This document shows, piece after piece, positions 1 to 8,596 of a stretch of 64,000 nt of DNA. Positions within the stretch are counted from its first letter, which is position 1; each line of letters starts with the position of its first letter. The translations under genes and the position numbers were made by a program. The notes under the pieces were generated by a model. The model was not told the origin of the DNA and did no database searches. It saw only the letters and a list, made by a program, of their open reading frames with translations. Origin of the DNA: CAYUQT01 sp964596165 (GTDB lineage: Bacteria; Planctomycetota; Phycisphaerae; UBA1845; JAFGLZ01); contig CAZQTW010000006.1 in assembly GCA_964596165.1 (NCBI GenBank), forward strand, positions 1-64,000. Reading direction: 5' to 3'.

Positions 1-59
1 GTGATCGCATGGTGGAATACGACAGCGGCCAGGAATTGGATCTTGACTGGTGGGCGTGA
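1..59 (+). CDS. possible C-terminal tail of an upstream protein (partial)
   Basis: Frame 3 is open from the left edge to a TGA at 57-59 and encodes an 18-residue acidic tail ending in LDLDWWA. The tail reads like the end of a real protein rather than noise, but it is too short to assign. Nothing recognisable follows in 60-233 except the ribosome binding site of the next gene. Confidence 0.25.
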   Translation, partial: DRMVEYDSGQELDLDWWA

Positions 60-233
60 GGGTGACCGGAACCTGTAGCTGACAGCGCGGACGGAATCGG
101 AGGGACGGTCGCCTCATTCTGTGAGCAGATGGGGTCATGGGCATGGACGGCTGGTGTGGAACCGAGGACAGAGGGCTGACGACTGAACGCTGGAAGCCGA
201 TGACTGGATAACTCGACGTTAGGAGACCTTTCG

Positions 234-638
234 ATGAAACGGAATACAGGCATACGCATGGCGGTGGTTGGGATCTCCGTTGGGGCGTGGTGCGGTGGTG
301 CCTGGGGCAACTCGGTGGCCGTTCGCCTGGTCAATCCCGGCTCGGCGACGGTGACGTCGGGTACGCCGTTTGAGCTGTGCATCACGGCGAATATCACGGA
401 GACCCGCCTTACAGCGGTGGCGTAGGATCTGAGCGTGACCGGCACCGGCGACGCGCGGGCGTGGCTGAACCGCCGCTCGGCCGACCCGAACGAAATCAAC
501 GGCCTGACGTGCATATCCGAGACGCCCGCGCTCCCAGACGACCAACGAGCCGAGAGGCTGGCGGTACGCAAAGCGGGCCAGACACCCGCGCTTCAAAAAC
601 CCGTCAGCCTGTTGTCAGGGTCATCCGCCACGTTGTGA
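234..638 (+). pseudogene. decayed exported-protein gene with in-frame amber stop
   Basis: ATG at 234 follows AGGAG with 8 bases of spacing and opens a Sec-type signal peptide (MKRNTGIRMAVVGISVGAWC, then GGAWG). The mature start AVRLVNPGSATVTSGTPFEL resembles the beginning of a secreted beta-sandwich protein. A TAG at 423-425 interrupts it, and the same frame resumes with DLSVTGTGDARAWLNRRSA and runs to a TGA at 638. The codon before DLSV would naturally be a Tyr codon (AVA-Y-DLSV), one base from TAG. The sequence loses protein character after about residue 105. I read it as a truncated, nonsense-mutated remnant; amber readthrough is possible but has no support here. Confidence 0.5.
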
Positions 639-755
639 CGGGCAGCAAACATCATCTTAGGTTCCGAAGACCGGTTGCGTTCGCTTTCTTCCCGCATCCT
701 TTCTTCCCCCTTTTCCGTCCCCGTCCTCCTTTTCCGTCCGCCCTTTCTGCCGGGT

Positions 756-1904
756 TCATCGCATCGGATCCTCTCGAACGATTTGGCCCGCGCGGATGAC
801 GCCTCTGCAACGAAGCCGTCGCTCAGCCATCCGAGTCTTGCCCAAGACGTCGCGAAGCTCGCTGGGACCGTCCACGAAATCCAGAAGGGTCAGATCACCG
901 CATAGCCCCGGAGCGATACGGCCGATCTCGGCAGAGCAACCAATGACCTCCGCCGGCCGACTGGTGGTCGCCCTGAGAACCTCTTCGAGCGACATGCCCA
1001 GCGTCAGCAGCTTGTCCATGGTCGTCAGCGTGTCATAGGTGGGTCCGTCGACGTTCATCGTATAGAGATCGGAACTGATCGTATCGGGCAGCAACCCCTG
1101 ATCTATGCATCGTTGCGCCGACTCGAAACTGAACGCTCCTCGTCCGTGGCCCAGATCAAAAACGACTCCCCTGCGCTTCACCTCTTCGTACATCGGCATC
1201 AGCCGTCCGCGCCTGTCCAAGGGTCCCCATGCCCACGGGTGATAGATGTGCGTGAGGATGTCCCCCGGGCGAAGCCGATCCAGTATTTCCTGCTCAGGCA
1301 AGCTGCTCCCGGGATAGTGGACCATAAGGGGCAATCCCGCTCGATCCGCCACCGACCGGGCCGCCCACAGACCGGCCCGCTCTCGGTCCGCACTGTGCGA
1401 GAGGAATTCGCCGACGCGCACTTTCACTCCAACAATAGGTCCCGGATGCTTCAGAATCGTCTGATACGCCGCATCCGAGCGAATGAAACGTATTTCCTCC
1501 AGCTCACCCATATTGGCGGCGGACTCGTTCATCACAGCCAACCCCACGCAGCTTATGTGCAGGAAGGACTTCACGCGGCACCGGCTGCCGCCGATGATGA
1601 ACTTTTCAAAGGCGTCGAAGGTGTTGGCCCCCGCGGTGCCCGCATCGCACACCGTGGTCACTCCCTTGGCCAGGAAATACGTGTCGGGGCTGATCCCAAT
1701 GGTCACACCCTCGAAAACGTGGGCGTGCATGTCGATCAGGCCGGGCACGACCATGCATCCCCGCGCATCCCACGTCGGCGAATCGGCCGGCATGTCCGCC
1801 GCCTCGACAAAACGGCCTTCGTTGACACAGACCTCTCGCAGGTCCTCTCTGAATTGCCGGCCGTCAAAGACCCGCCCGCCGGTCACTCGCAGCGTGTTTA
1901 CCAT
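756..1904 (-). CDS. amidohydrolase / deacetylase family metallohydrolase
   Basis: A 382-residue cytosolic TIM-barrel metallohydrolase of the dihydroorotase-like amidohydrolase group. After a short beta-sandwich N-terminus comes the metal motif GLIDMHAHV (HxH at about residues 60-62), then a VGVKVR segment where a bridging Lys would sit, MVHYPG and THIYHPW histidines, and an Asp in ISSDLYT. The order fits the EF_0837/AHA_3915-type amidohydrolase/deacetylase family, whose substrates are mostly unknown. I chose ATG at 1904 because the protein fold starts there and a GAGGTG lies upstream; a longer reading to 1988 adds 28 low-quality residues. The gene is divergent from the glycosyltransferase at 2106 and has no obvious operon partner. 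The substrate cannot be inferred. Confidence 0.85.
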   Translation of the reverse strand: MVNTLRVTGGRVFDGRQFREDLREVCVNEGRFVEAADMPADSPTWDARGCMVVPGLIDMHAHVFEGVTIGISPDTYFLAKGVTTVCDAGTAGANTFDAFEKFIIGGSRCRVKSFLHISCVGLAVMNESAANMGELEEIRFIRSDAAYQTILKHPGPIVGVKVRVGEFLSHSADRERAGLWAARSVADRAGLPLMVHYPGSSLPEQEILDRLRPGDILTHIYHPWAWGPLDRRGRLMPMYEEVKRRGVVFDLGHGRGAFSFESAQRCIDQGLLPDTISSDLYTMNVDGPTYDTLTTMDKLLTLGMSLEEVLRATTSRPAEVIGCSAEIGRIAPGLCGDLTLLDFVDGPSELRDVLGKTRMAERRLRCRGVIRAGQIVREDPMR

Positions 1905-2105
1905 GGATCCGGACACCTCGCTTGCCCCCCATGTGTTTCTCAGGATTGTCCTCAATCGGCGACCCCACGTCGAGTGATTCCGTGGCACAATGCCGATGGG
2001 TCAGGTATAGTTCTCCCTGAAGGACGGCTTCGATCCGGTCAGGGGGTCCGTGCGGCAGGCACACGGAAACCGACCGTCCCGACGCCGACATCGAAGGCAC
2101 GCTCA

Positions 2106-2909
2106 ATGGGTACAAGTCAACGCTCGGAAAAGGAATTGCCTCCGCCCGGCAACCGCCCGATCGAATCGACCACCCGGCAGGCGCACGTGCCGGGCAAAAT
2201 CTCCGTGGTGGTCCCCACCTATCGAGAGGTCGACAACATCCCGCTGTTGGTGCCTCGCATTGCCAAGTGCATGACGGATGAGCGCGGCGATTACGAGATC
2301 ATCATCGTGGATGACAACAGCCGTGACGGTTCCGAAGAAGCGGTTCAGAAGCTCGCGCAAGAGGGCCTGGCTGTCCGGATCATCGTACGAACCGCCGAAC
2401 GAGGTCTGAGCACGGCCGTCTTGCGGGGTTTTGACGAGTCCAAAGGGGAATACCTGGTCTGCATGGACGCCGACCTGAGCCATCCGCCGGAAGCCCTTCC
2501 GGACATGATCCGTCTGCTTCGTTCGGATCAGGCGGATTTCGTCATCGGCAGCCGCTATTGTCCGGGCGGCAGCACCGACGCATCGTGGGGTTTGTTTCGC
2601 TGGTTGAACTCACGCGTCGCCATGACGCTTGCCTGGCCTCTTGTGAAACTTTACGACCCGATGTCCGGTTTCTTCGCGATGCCTCGCGCGGTGTACGAAC
2701 GCGCGACCCATTTGAACCCCATCGGATACAAGATCGCCCTCGAGCTGCTCATCAAGTGTCGATGCCGGTCGATCCGTGAAGTACCCATTCACTTCGCCGA
2801 TCGACAATTGGGAAAGAGCAAGTTGAGTCTGAAGGAGCAACTGAACTACCTGCGTCACTTGTGGCGTCTTTACCGCTACACGGTCTTCGGAGGCCGACGC
2901 CTTGCTTAA
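2106..2909 (+). CDS. family 2 glycosyltransferase, dolichol-phosphate mannosyltransferase-like
   Basis: A 267-residue GT-A glycosyltransferase. Visible motifs are SVVVPTYREVDNI (nucleotide-binding strand), IIIVDDNSRDGS, the CMDADLSHPP metal-binding DxD region, and IGSRYCPGG. Length and motif order match DPM1-type polyprenyl-phosphate hexosyltransferases, which transfer a sugar from a nucleotide donor to a polyprenyl phosphate at the inner membrane face. It has no C-terminal GtrA-like membrane domain. The reading frame stays open far upstream (to 1113), but that part is antisense to the amidohydrolase and is not protein-like, so I start at ATG 2106. Its product could feed the GT-C-like TPR membrane proteins in this window, but that link is inference. 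Confidence 0.85.
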   Translation: MGTSQRSEKELPPPGNRPIESTTRQAHVPGKISVVVPTYREVDNIPLLVPRIAKCMTDERGDYEIIIVDDNSRDGSEEAVQKLAQEGLAVRIIVRTAERGLSTAVLRGFDESKGEYLVCMDADLSHPPEALPDMIRLLRSDQADFVIGSRYCPGGSTDASWGLFRWLNSRVAMTLAWPLVKLYDPMSGFFAMPRAVYERATHLNPIGYKIALELLIKCRCRSIREVPIHFADRQLGKSKLSLKEQLNYLRHLWRLYRYTVFGGRRLA

Positions 2910-2924
2910 GGAGTGAATCGGCAG

Positions 2925-3725
2925 ATGGGTCCCCTTGGCCCGGTTCATGACAGCTTGCCAAGCGCGCAGGTGTCCGGTTTTCGAGAGCTGTTGCGCTCGC
3001 TGGGGCGCACATGCATCGAGACCGTCTTTCCCACGGTATGCCCTTCCTGTCGCGTCGGCATGGGACCGCTGGCCGAATCGCCATGGTGCGACGCCTGCGG
3101 CGAATCAATTCTAGCCCTGACGTCCACCGAGTACTGTGAACGCTGCGGTCGCACCACCGGACCGTTCGAGCGGAGAGAGGACCGTTGTGGCGAATGCAGG
3201 AATTCGCGATCACCGCTGTCAGGGCTGGTTCGGGTCGGACCCCACAAAGATCCGCTGCGCGGCATGCTTTTGGATTTCAAGTTCCGTCGAGCCCCGCTCG
3301 ATCATCTGTTGGGCGGACTCCTGGCTTCCGCCGTCGCGGGCGCCGCTTGGCGAGCGAGAATCGAAGGCTTGGTGCCCATCCCCATGCATTGGTACCGCAA
3401 ACTGACGCGCGGACACCACCACACTCGAACGTTGGCACACCCTTGTGGCGATCGGCTCTCGCTCCCCGTCGCGGAGGTCCTGCGGAGAACGCGCCGCGAT
3501 CCGCCCCAGGTGGGGTTGAGCAAGGCACAACGTTTGGGAAACATCCGAGGTGCGTTCGCCGTTGTACGAGGCGCCCGCCTCACAGGCAAGACGCTGTGTC
3601 TGATCGACGATGTGACGACCACCGGCGCCACCCTTACCGAGGCCGCAAAGACCCTCCTCAAGGGCGGCGCTCAAGAAGTCTATGCCGCCGTCCTTACGAA
3701 GAGCGATTCCCTCTTCGCGGCCTGA
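2925..3725 (+). CDS. comF: ComF family phosphoribosyltransferase-like protein
   Basis: A 266-residue ComF-type protein. The N-terminal third has three Cys pairs (CPSC, CDACG, CERCG, then CGEC) that form the family's zinc-ribbon region. The C-terminus has the type I PRTase PRPP loop LCLIDDVTTTGATLTEA. ComF acts in natural transformation or DNA-uptake-linked DNA processing in other bacteria. It begins 15 bases after the glycosyltransferase stop, so the two are probably co-transcribed. AAGGAG at 2908-2913 is 11 bases from ATG 2925; a GTG at 2913 would overlap the ribosome binding site and is less likely. It converges with the gene ending at 3777. Confidence 0.88.
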   Translation: MGPLGPVHDSLPSAQVSGFRELLRSLGRTCIETVFPTVCPSCRVGMGPLAESPWCDACGESILALTSTEYCERCGRTTGPFERREDRCGECRNSRSPLSGLVRVGPHKDPLRGMLLDFKFRRAPLDHLLGGLLASAVAGAAWRARIEGLVPIPMHWYRKLTRGHHHTRTLAHPCGDRLSLPVAEVLRRTRRDPPQVGLSKAQRLGNIRGAFAVVRGARLTGKTLCLIDDVTTTGATLTEAAKTLLKGGAQEVYAAVLTKSDSLFAA

Positions 3726-3776
3726 GAATCCGCCGTTCGTCCCGCCCCGAGGGGTCGAAGGTTCACATCGGATTCC

Positions 3777-6446
3777 TCAGCGACTTGCCGGCTGGGTCCC
3801 GACGGTCGACGTGGCGCCGACCGCTTGCCTCGTGGCCGCCGGTGAAGAGGCCGCCGGCCGGCTCGTCGCCTGCCAGACGTCCATGGCCCGTTTCGTTCGT
3901 TCGGTCCATATGGGATCCTTCGTGACTTTGGTCATGTCCGCGAACATCCGAGCCGCCAAGGCCGAACGATTCTGCGCCAGTAGGATTCGTCCCGCGAGGA
4001 GATAAGGCAACGGCTCCGTCGGATGCCCCGCACCGTACAACCCGATGGCTTGCACCGCCCGGTCGAGATCGTCCGATGCCTCGGGGCCGATGCCGCGTGT
4101 GGCCTGTTCGACCTCCGACATGGCCGCATCGGCCTGGTTTCGATACATGGCCAATATCGCCAGCGCGAGGTGAGCCCGTATCGGAACGTCGTCCATTGGT
4201 TCAGCCAGGCATTCCCGTGCATTCTGTTCGGCCTTATCCACCATACCGGCCAGCGCCTGTGCCCACGCCAAGCCCGCCTTCAGACGAGGCTGTGGTCCCG
4301 CTCGCTTCACGGCCAACTCCCATGCGCGGACGGCCCGGGCGAGGCCCTCTTCCGGAGACGTTTTCATCAGGATGTCCTGCAACCCTTCCAAAGCCGGAAG
4401 GCAGCCGGGATCCATCGCCAGGATTTCTCCGTACTCATGTGCGGCCTGATCCGGTCGTCCGAGTTCCGTCAGCAATCCCGCACGGTTCAGCCGGGCGGAG
4501 ATCAGCCTGGGCTCCAGCAAGATCGCTTCGTCGTAGTGCTGCATGGCCTCGGTTTGTCTACCGGACTGCGCCAAGACAATCGCAAGGTTTGTGTGCGCCG
4601 CCACGTGTTCAGGATCGACCTCCAACGCGCGGCGAAAGAGCCGTTCGGCCTCGGCGGCTCCCCCTTGCCGGAGGATGACCGATCCGAGCATGGTCAACGC
4701 CTCCACGTGTTGCGGGTTGATTCTCAGCACGCGGCGAAGGCTGTCGGCCGAGGCGTCTCCGCGTCCCCGTTGTTCGTTCAATCGCGCCAGCTCGATCAGG
4801 CTGGGGAGGTGATCGGAATACACCTCCAAGGCGCGCGAGTACATGGCAACGGCTTCGTCGGCCCGACCCATTTGCCTGAGCAGACGCGCCAGCCGATAGG
4901 GAGCGGTGACCTCCGTAGGCAAGGAAGCCATGGCCTTCCGGTAGTAGTCCTCGGATGCCTTGAAGTCGCCCCGCTCCTGGGCAATCCAACCCAGCAGGAG
5001 GTCGGCGCGAGCCTTGTCGCCGCGAGGATTGTCGGCCTCCGAATGCGCGGCGCGTTCCGCCTCATCCAGACGGCCGGCTCGAGCCAATTCCCAGCCCACA
5101 TTCAAGTGAACCCATCGCTCGTTGGGATAGAGATCGGCCACGCGGGTGTAGTAGGACAAACCGTTGCGATAGTGCCCGATGTGCATCCAACTCATACCGA
5201 TCAAGACGATCACCATCGCCGGCCCAATCCCCGCGAGCAATCCCACGGCCGGGAACCGACCCGCTCGCGCGATCCGGTAGCGTTCAACCAGCAACACCGC
5301 CCCCATCGACACGACCAAATGCATCCCGATGTTCGCCAGATACGTGTAGCGATCGGCCGCAATGAGATTGCGAGCGGCCGAGGCCCACAAGAACGGAAAG
5401 ACGCCAACCAGATACCACGTCAGCCCAACGGCGATCACGCCGCTCCGACGTCGATAGGACACCACCGCCAGGACGATCAGTGCGACGAAGCCCACGGCGC
5501 CGAACCCGATCAGCGGATCGGACCAGCTCCATGTCGCGGGCGTGACGTACCATGTGGACAGCCTGACCGGGCAGAAGTAGTGGGTGAGGTACATACCCAT
5601 GCCCATAAGCGCCCGACCCCAGAGCGTCCCGGGCATCTGCGTCTGCGCGGCCTCCGCCAGACCGCTCCGAGCCGTCGTCCAAATTGCCAGAGCGATGAAG
5701 AGCATCGCGATCGACGCAAGCGCGACCCAAGCCCCCCACCACACGCGCGGGATGCGCCGCCGCACGGGATACGCCACGATCAGCAGCAAGACGGGCAACC
5801 CCGCCTGAACCTTGCTCATCATCGCCAGCAGCGTGAAGAGGATCGCCGCGGCCAACCAGCCGCCCTCGCCTTCCGATCGCCGCGACCAGAGCAGGAACGA
5901 CACTATCGCCGCCAGCGAAAAGGTCACGCCCATCTCCACGATTCTTGCCGTGATCGTCCCGACCGGTTCGACCGCCTGGGGATGAACGGCAAACAGCACC
6001 GCCACCATCGTCGCGAGCAACGGTCGCTCCCAGCGCAACCGCACCAATGCCCAGACCAGTGCGGCGGCCAGGGCGTGCCAGAGAACGTTCGTCAGATGGT
6101 ACCCCCAAGCACGCCCCCCAAAGATCGCGGTGTCAATCGCGAACGAAAGCATGGGAACCGGTTGATAGAGGTCCCGATGGACGACCGTGAAAAGCCGCAT
6201 CAGGTTCGCCAGACTCGGCTTGCTGACCAGCGTGAAGTTGCGGACGAAGTAATCGTCGTCGCCCGGCAGAAAGTCGCTTCGCACCGACGGCCCCATCGCC
6301 ACCAAGGCCAGGACAACCGCCAGGGCCAGGCCGAACGCCTCCCACGAGCTCAGTGAGAAACCGCTTCGGGAACGTCGATCCGGCAGAAGACCGGCCTCGT
6401 CCGCGTTCCCCCATTGAGTTGTATCGGTTCCAGTTGCCTGCGTCAC
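3777..6446 (-). CDS. TMTC-like polytopic membrane protein with C-terminal TPR array
   Basis: An 889-residue protein. The first ~410 residues hold about ten hydrophobic helices. The first extracytoplasmic loop carries an acidic GDDDYFVRN motif followed by LYQPVPMLSFAID, a layout typical of GT-C glycosyltransferases such as TMTC-type O-mannosyltransferases. The rest is a long run of tetratricopeptide repeats (for example AVAMYSRALEVYSDHLPSL and AERLFRRALEVDPEHVAAHT). The likely role is protein or polymer glycosylation from a lipid-linked sugar with TPR substrate recruitment; this is inferred from architecture. GTG 6446 has GGAGG at 5 bases. It is the last gene of the alr operon, 61 bases after the STAS gene. 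A paralogue lies at 10788-13064. Confidence 0.8.
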   Translation of the reverse strand: MTQATGTDTTQWGNADEAGLLPDRRSRSGFSLSSWEAFGLALAVVLALVAMGPSVRSDFLPGDDDYFVRNFTLVSKPSLANLMRLFTVVHRDLYQPVPMLSFAIDTAIFGGRAWGYHLTNVLWHALAAALVWALVRLRWERPLLATMVAVLFAVHPQAVEPVGTITARIVEMGVTFSLAAIVSFLLWSRRSEGEGGWLAAAILFTLLAMMSKVQAGLPVLLLIVAYPVRRRIPRVWWGAWVALASIAMLFIALAIWTTARSGLAEAAQTQMPGTLWGRALMGMGMYLTHYFCPVRLSTWYVTPATWSWSDPLIGFGAVGFVALIVLAVVSYRRRSGVIAVGLTWYLVGVFPFLWASAARNLIAADRYTYLANIGMHLVVSMGAVLLVERYRIARAGRFPAVGLLAGIGPAMVIVLIGMSWMHIGHYRNGLSYYTRVADLYPNERWVHLNVGWELARAGRLDEAERAAHSEADNPRGDKARADLLLGWIAQERGDFKASEDYYRKAMASLPTEVTAPYRLARLLRQMGRADEAVAMYSRALEVYSDHLPSLIELARLNEQRGRGDASADSLRRVLRINPQHVEALTMLGSVILRQGGAAEAERLFRRALEVDPEHVAAHTNLAIVLAQSGRQTEAMQHYDEAILLEPRLISARLNRAGLLTELGRPDQAAHEYGEILAMDPGCLPALEGLQDILMKTSPEEGLARAVRAWELAVKRAGPQPRLKAGLAWAQALAGMVDKAEQNARECLAEPMDDVPIRAHLALAILAMYRNQADAAMSEVEQATRGIGPEASDDLDRAVQAIGLYGAGHPTEPLPYLLAGRILLAQNRSALAARMFADMTKVTKDPIWTERTKRAMDVWQATSRPAASSPAATRQAVGATSTVGTQPASR

Positions 6447-6507
6447 GGAAGCCTCCCGGAAGGATTCCCGATGAGTCTCAGAACAGGACGTGCGATTCCA
6501 GCGTGTT

Positions 6508-6861
6508 TTACCCACGAACCGACGAGGCGCTCACATTCGCAACGGCTGTCTCAACGGAGTCGGCGAAGGCAAAGAGCTTATTGAGGCGCGTCATCTCCAA
6601 CACCTGCCACGCCTCTCGCGACGGTTTCACCAGAACGAGACGAATGCCGGATTCGTCGACCGCATTATGCAGTTTCACGAGAGCGCTGAGCCCGGCCGAG
6701 GCGATGATTCGCAGATCGCTCAGGTCCAGCACGATCGGAACGAACGGCATCCTCAGCCACGGCATGACGCCGGTTTCGAAGAACTGCGTCGCTCCGACGA
6801 CCAGGTCTCCCTCGAAGCGGAGGATGGTATACCGTTCATGCCATTCGACGATCCATTTCAT
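6508..6861 (-). CDS. STAS-domain anti-sigma factor antagonist
   Basis: A 117-residue single STAS domain. The core reads ILRFEGDLVVG (first strand), then IVLDLSDLRIIASAGLSAL, where the Ser after ASA is the usual phosphorylatable site, and a helix near residue 90. Family knowledge: such proteins bind an anti-sigma kinase when dephosphorylated and so release a sigma factor. ATG 6861 is preceded by GAGGTG. It lies between the dUTPase gene (26 bases upstream) and the TPR gene. No anti-sigma kinase is adjacent; a PP2C phosphatase that could reactivate such a protein is at 45997-47262. Confidence 0.85.
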   Translation of the reverse strand: MKWIVEWHERYTILRFEGDLVVGATQFFETGVMPWLRMPFVPIVLDLSDLRIIASAGLSALVKLHNAVDESGIRLVLVKPSREAWQVLEMTRLNKLFAFADSVETAVANVSASSVRG

Positions 6862-6887
6862 GACGCACCTCGCGCGTGCCCCATCGA

Positions 6888-7307
6888 CTACGGCTGCTTG
6901 AGAACGACCGTCCGGTTGTCCTCCTCCGTCTTGCCGGTCATTGCATAGTCCTCGTCCTGACGGGCGTGGTTGACTGCCAGCTTCTGACGGTACAGCTGCA
7001 TCACGTCGTCCGCGTCGAGTCCCACGCACTGAGCCAGACTGATCCAGAAGAACAGCATGTCGATGACCTCGACCCTCGCGTTCTGAAGATCGTAGAGTTC
7101 GAAACGCCGCCCTTGCCGCGCTTCGGCACACCAGTGCTTCCAGAACGTGCAATCCCGCAGTTCCTCCAACTCGTTGCTCATCGCGGCAAGGTAATCGTTG
7201 ATCCACCGCCCCGCCACCCGCGCATCGAAATGATCCTTCATCGCGGCCGTGTCCATCCCGACGCGGCGGTTCAGCTCACCCTGCAACCGGAACAATTCGT
7301 TCAACAT
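6888..7307 (-). CDS. dimeric all-alpha dUTP diphosphatase
   Basis: A 139-residue all-helical NTP pyrophosphatase of the dimeric dUTPase (MazG-related) superfamily. The two metal-binding helices appear as SNELEEL and VEVIDML. The C-terminal KLAVNHARQDEDYA matches the conserved K-x3-N-x2-RQ-x2-Y signature of that family. It would convert dUTP to dUMP plus pyrophosphate, keeping uracil out of DNA. ATG 7307 has GGAGG at 6 bases and overlaps the end of alr by 32 bases, so translation is probably coupled. Confidence 0.82.
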   Translation of the reverse strand: MLNELFRLQGELNRRVGMDTAAMKDHFDARVAGRWINDYLAAMSNELEELRDCTFWKHWCAEARQGRRFELYDLQNARVEVIDMLFFWISLAQCVGLDADDVMQLYRQKLAVNHARQDEDYAMTGKTEEDNRTVVLKQP

Positions 7308-8478
7308 GCCTGTCCTCCCGTCCCGCCGGTTCCCGTCCTCGATCAACGGCGATCCTTGCGACACGATTTCCCAGCAAGCACGTCACTTCATAGGGAATCG
7401 TCCCCAGTTGGCGGGCCAGACTCTCGACCGAGTTCGGGCGGTCCGGTCGGTTGTCGATGATCACCACCTCATCGCCCACTTTGGCGTCGGGCACGTCCGT
7501 AAGATCCACAATCGTCTGATCCATACTGACGCGCCCCACCACCGGCGCGTCCCCTCCGACCAGTCCCATCACGCCGCGGTTGCTCAGGCCTCGCCCGTAC
7601 CCGTCGTTGTAGCCGATCGGGACGATGCCGAGGACGCTCGGCCGTCGTGTGACGAAGGTCCGTCCGTAGCCGACGGCGTGACCGGCCGGCACGTGCTTGG
7701 TCAAGACAAGATGCGAGCGCAATCGAAGAGAAGGTCTCAGGTCAACCGACTCGGGCAAGCATTCGCTGGGCCGATAGCCGTAAACGGCGAGCCCCGGCCG
7801 AACCATGTCGAGATGCGATTCGGGAAGCATGAACAACGCGCTGCTGTTGGCCGCATGAACCAACGGGACACGAATCCCCTCAACCGCCAACCGGCCGACA
7901 AGGATTTTCAGGCGGGCCAATTGTTCGCGGGCAAAGCCTAAGTCGGTTTCATCGGCCGTGGCCAGATGCGTGTAGATGCCCGCCAATCGCGCATGCTTAA
8001 ACGGCGCGGCCGAACGGATCAGGTCAAGCGCCGTGTGAGGCGCGATGCCCATCCGTCCCATGCCGGTGTCCACCTTGACGTGGTAATCGACCTGCCGGCC
8101 CTGCCTCCGGGCCTCAGCGTCCAAGTCCCGCAAGCCGTAGCCGTCCACCACGGTCGGCGTCAACTCGTACGCAACCGCCGCCGCAATGCGCTCGGCCCGA
8201 ACGGCGGCGGAAGGCGCCGCGAACGTCGGCCCGAAACACAGAATGGGCCGGGGCCAACCCCAATGGCGGAGCTCGATGGCTTCGCCAATCGTGGCGACGG
8301 CAGCCATCTCCACCCCCGCTTCCAGCAAAGCGGGGGCAACGACATCCACGCCATGGCCGTACGCATTCGCTTTCAACGCCACACAGAGCCGTACGCCCGG
8401 CTTGCACGCCCGACGAATCACGGCAATATTGTGTCGAATGGCTTCGACGTCGATTTCGGCAACCAAGTCACGGTGCAT
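7276..8478 (-). CDS. alr: alanine racemase
   Basis: A 400-residue PLP-dependent fold-type III enzyme that interconverts L- and D-alanine for peptidoglycan. The PLP lysine is in LCVALKANAYGHG, the catalytic tyrosine region is VGYGRTF, and the second-domain motifs GRVSMDQTIVDLT and GDEVVII are intact. I start at ATG 8478 (MHRDLVAEIDVEAI), the usual N-terminus; a start at 8514 would add 12 residues. The C-terminus runs about 20 residues past the usual CLLGNRVARI end, which produces the 32-base overlap with the dUTPase gene. It is first in a four-gene minus-strand operon. Confidence 0.95.
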   Translation of the reverse strand: MHRDLVAEIDVEAIRHNIAVIRRACKPGVRLCVALKANAYGHGVDVVAPALLEAGVEMAAVATIGEAIELRHWGWPRPILCFGPTFAAPSAAVRAERIAAAVAYELTPTVVDGYGLRDLDAEARRQGRQVDYHVKVDTGMGRMGIAPHTALDLIRSAAPFKHARLAGIYTHLATADETDLGFAREQLARLKILVGRLAVEGIRVPLVHAANSSALFMLPESHLDMVRPGLAVYGYRPSECLPESVDLRPSLRLRSHLVLTKHVPAGHAVGYGRTFVTRRPSVLGIVPIGYNDGYGRGLSNRGVMGLVGGDAPVVGRVSMDQTIVDLTDVPDAKVGDEVVIIDNRPDRPNSVESLARQLGTIPYEVTCLLGNRVARIAVDRGREPAGREDRHVERIVPVAG

Positions 8479-8596
8479 GATGCGAATGTATCGGAGGCCG
8501 GCACCTACTGGCAAGGCCCGCGCCGACTCACTTCCAAACCCATAGGGGACGCGCCTTGCGACAGGTGTTCATTCTATCCGAAAGGGGTAAGGTAGG

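Noticed and set aside
4023..6356. A 777-codon open frame on the plus strand
   Set aside because: It is antisense to the TPR membrane protein. It is Arg/His/Gln-rich with no domain, as expected for a GC-rich shadow frame.
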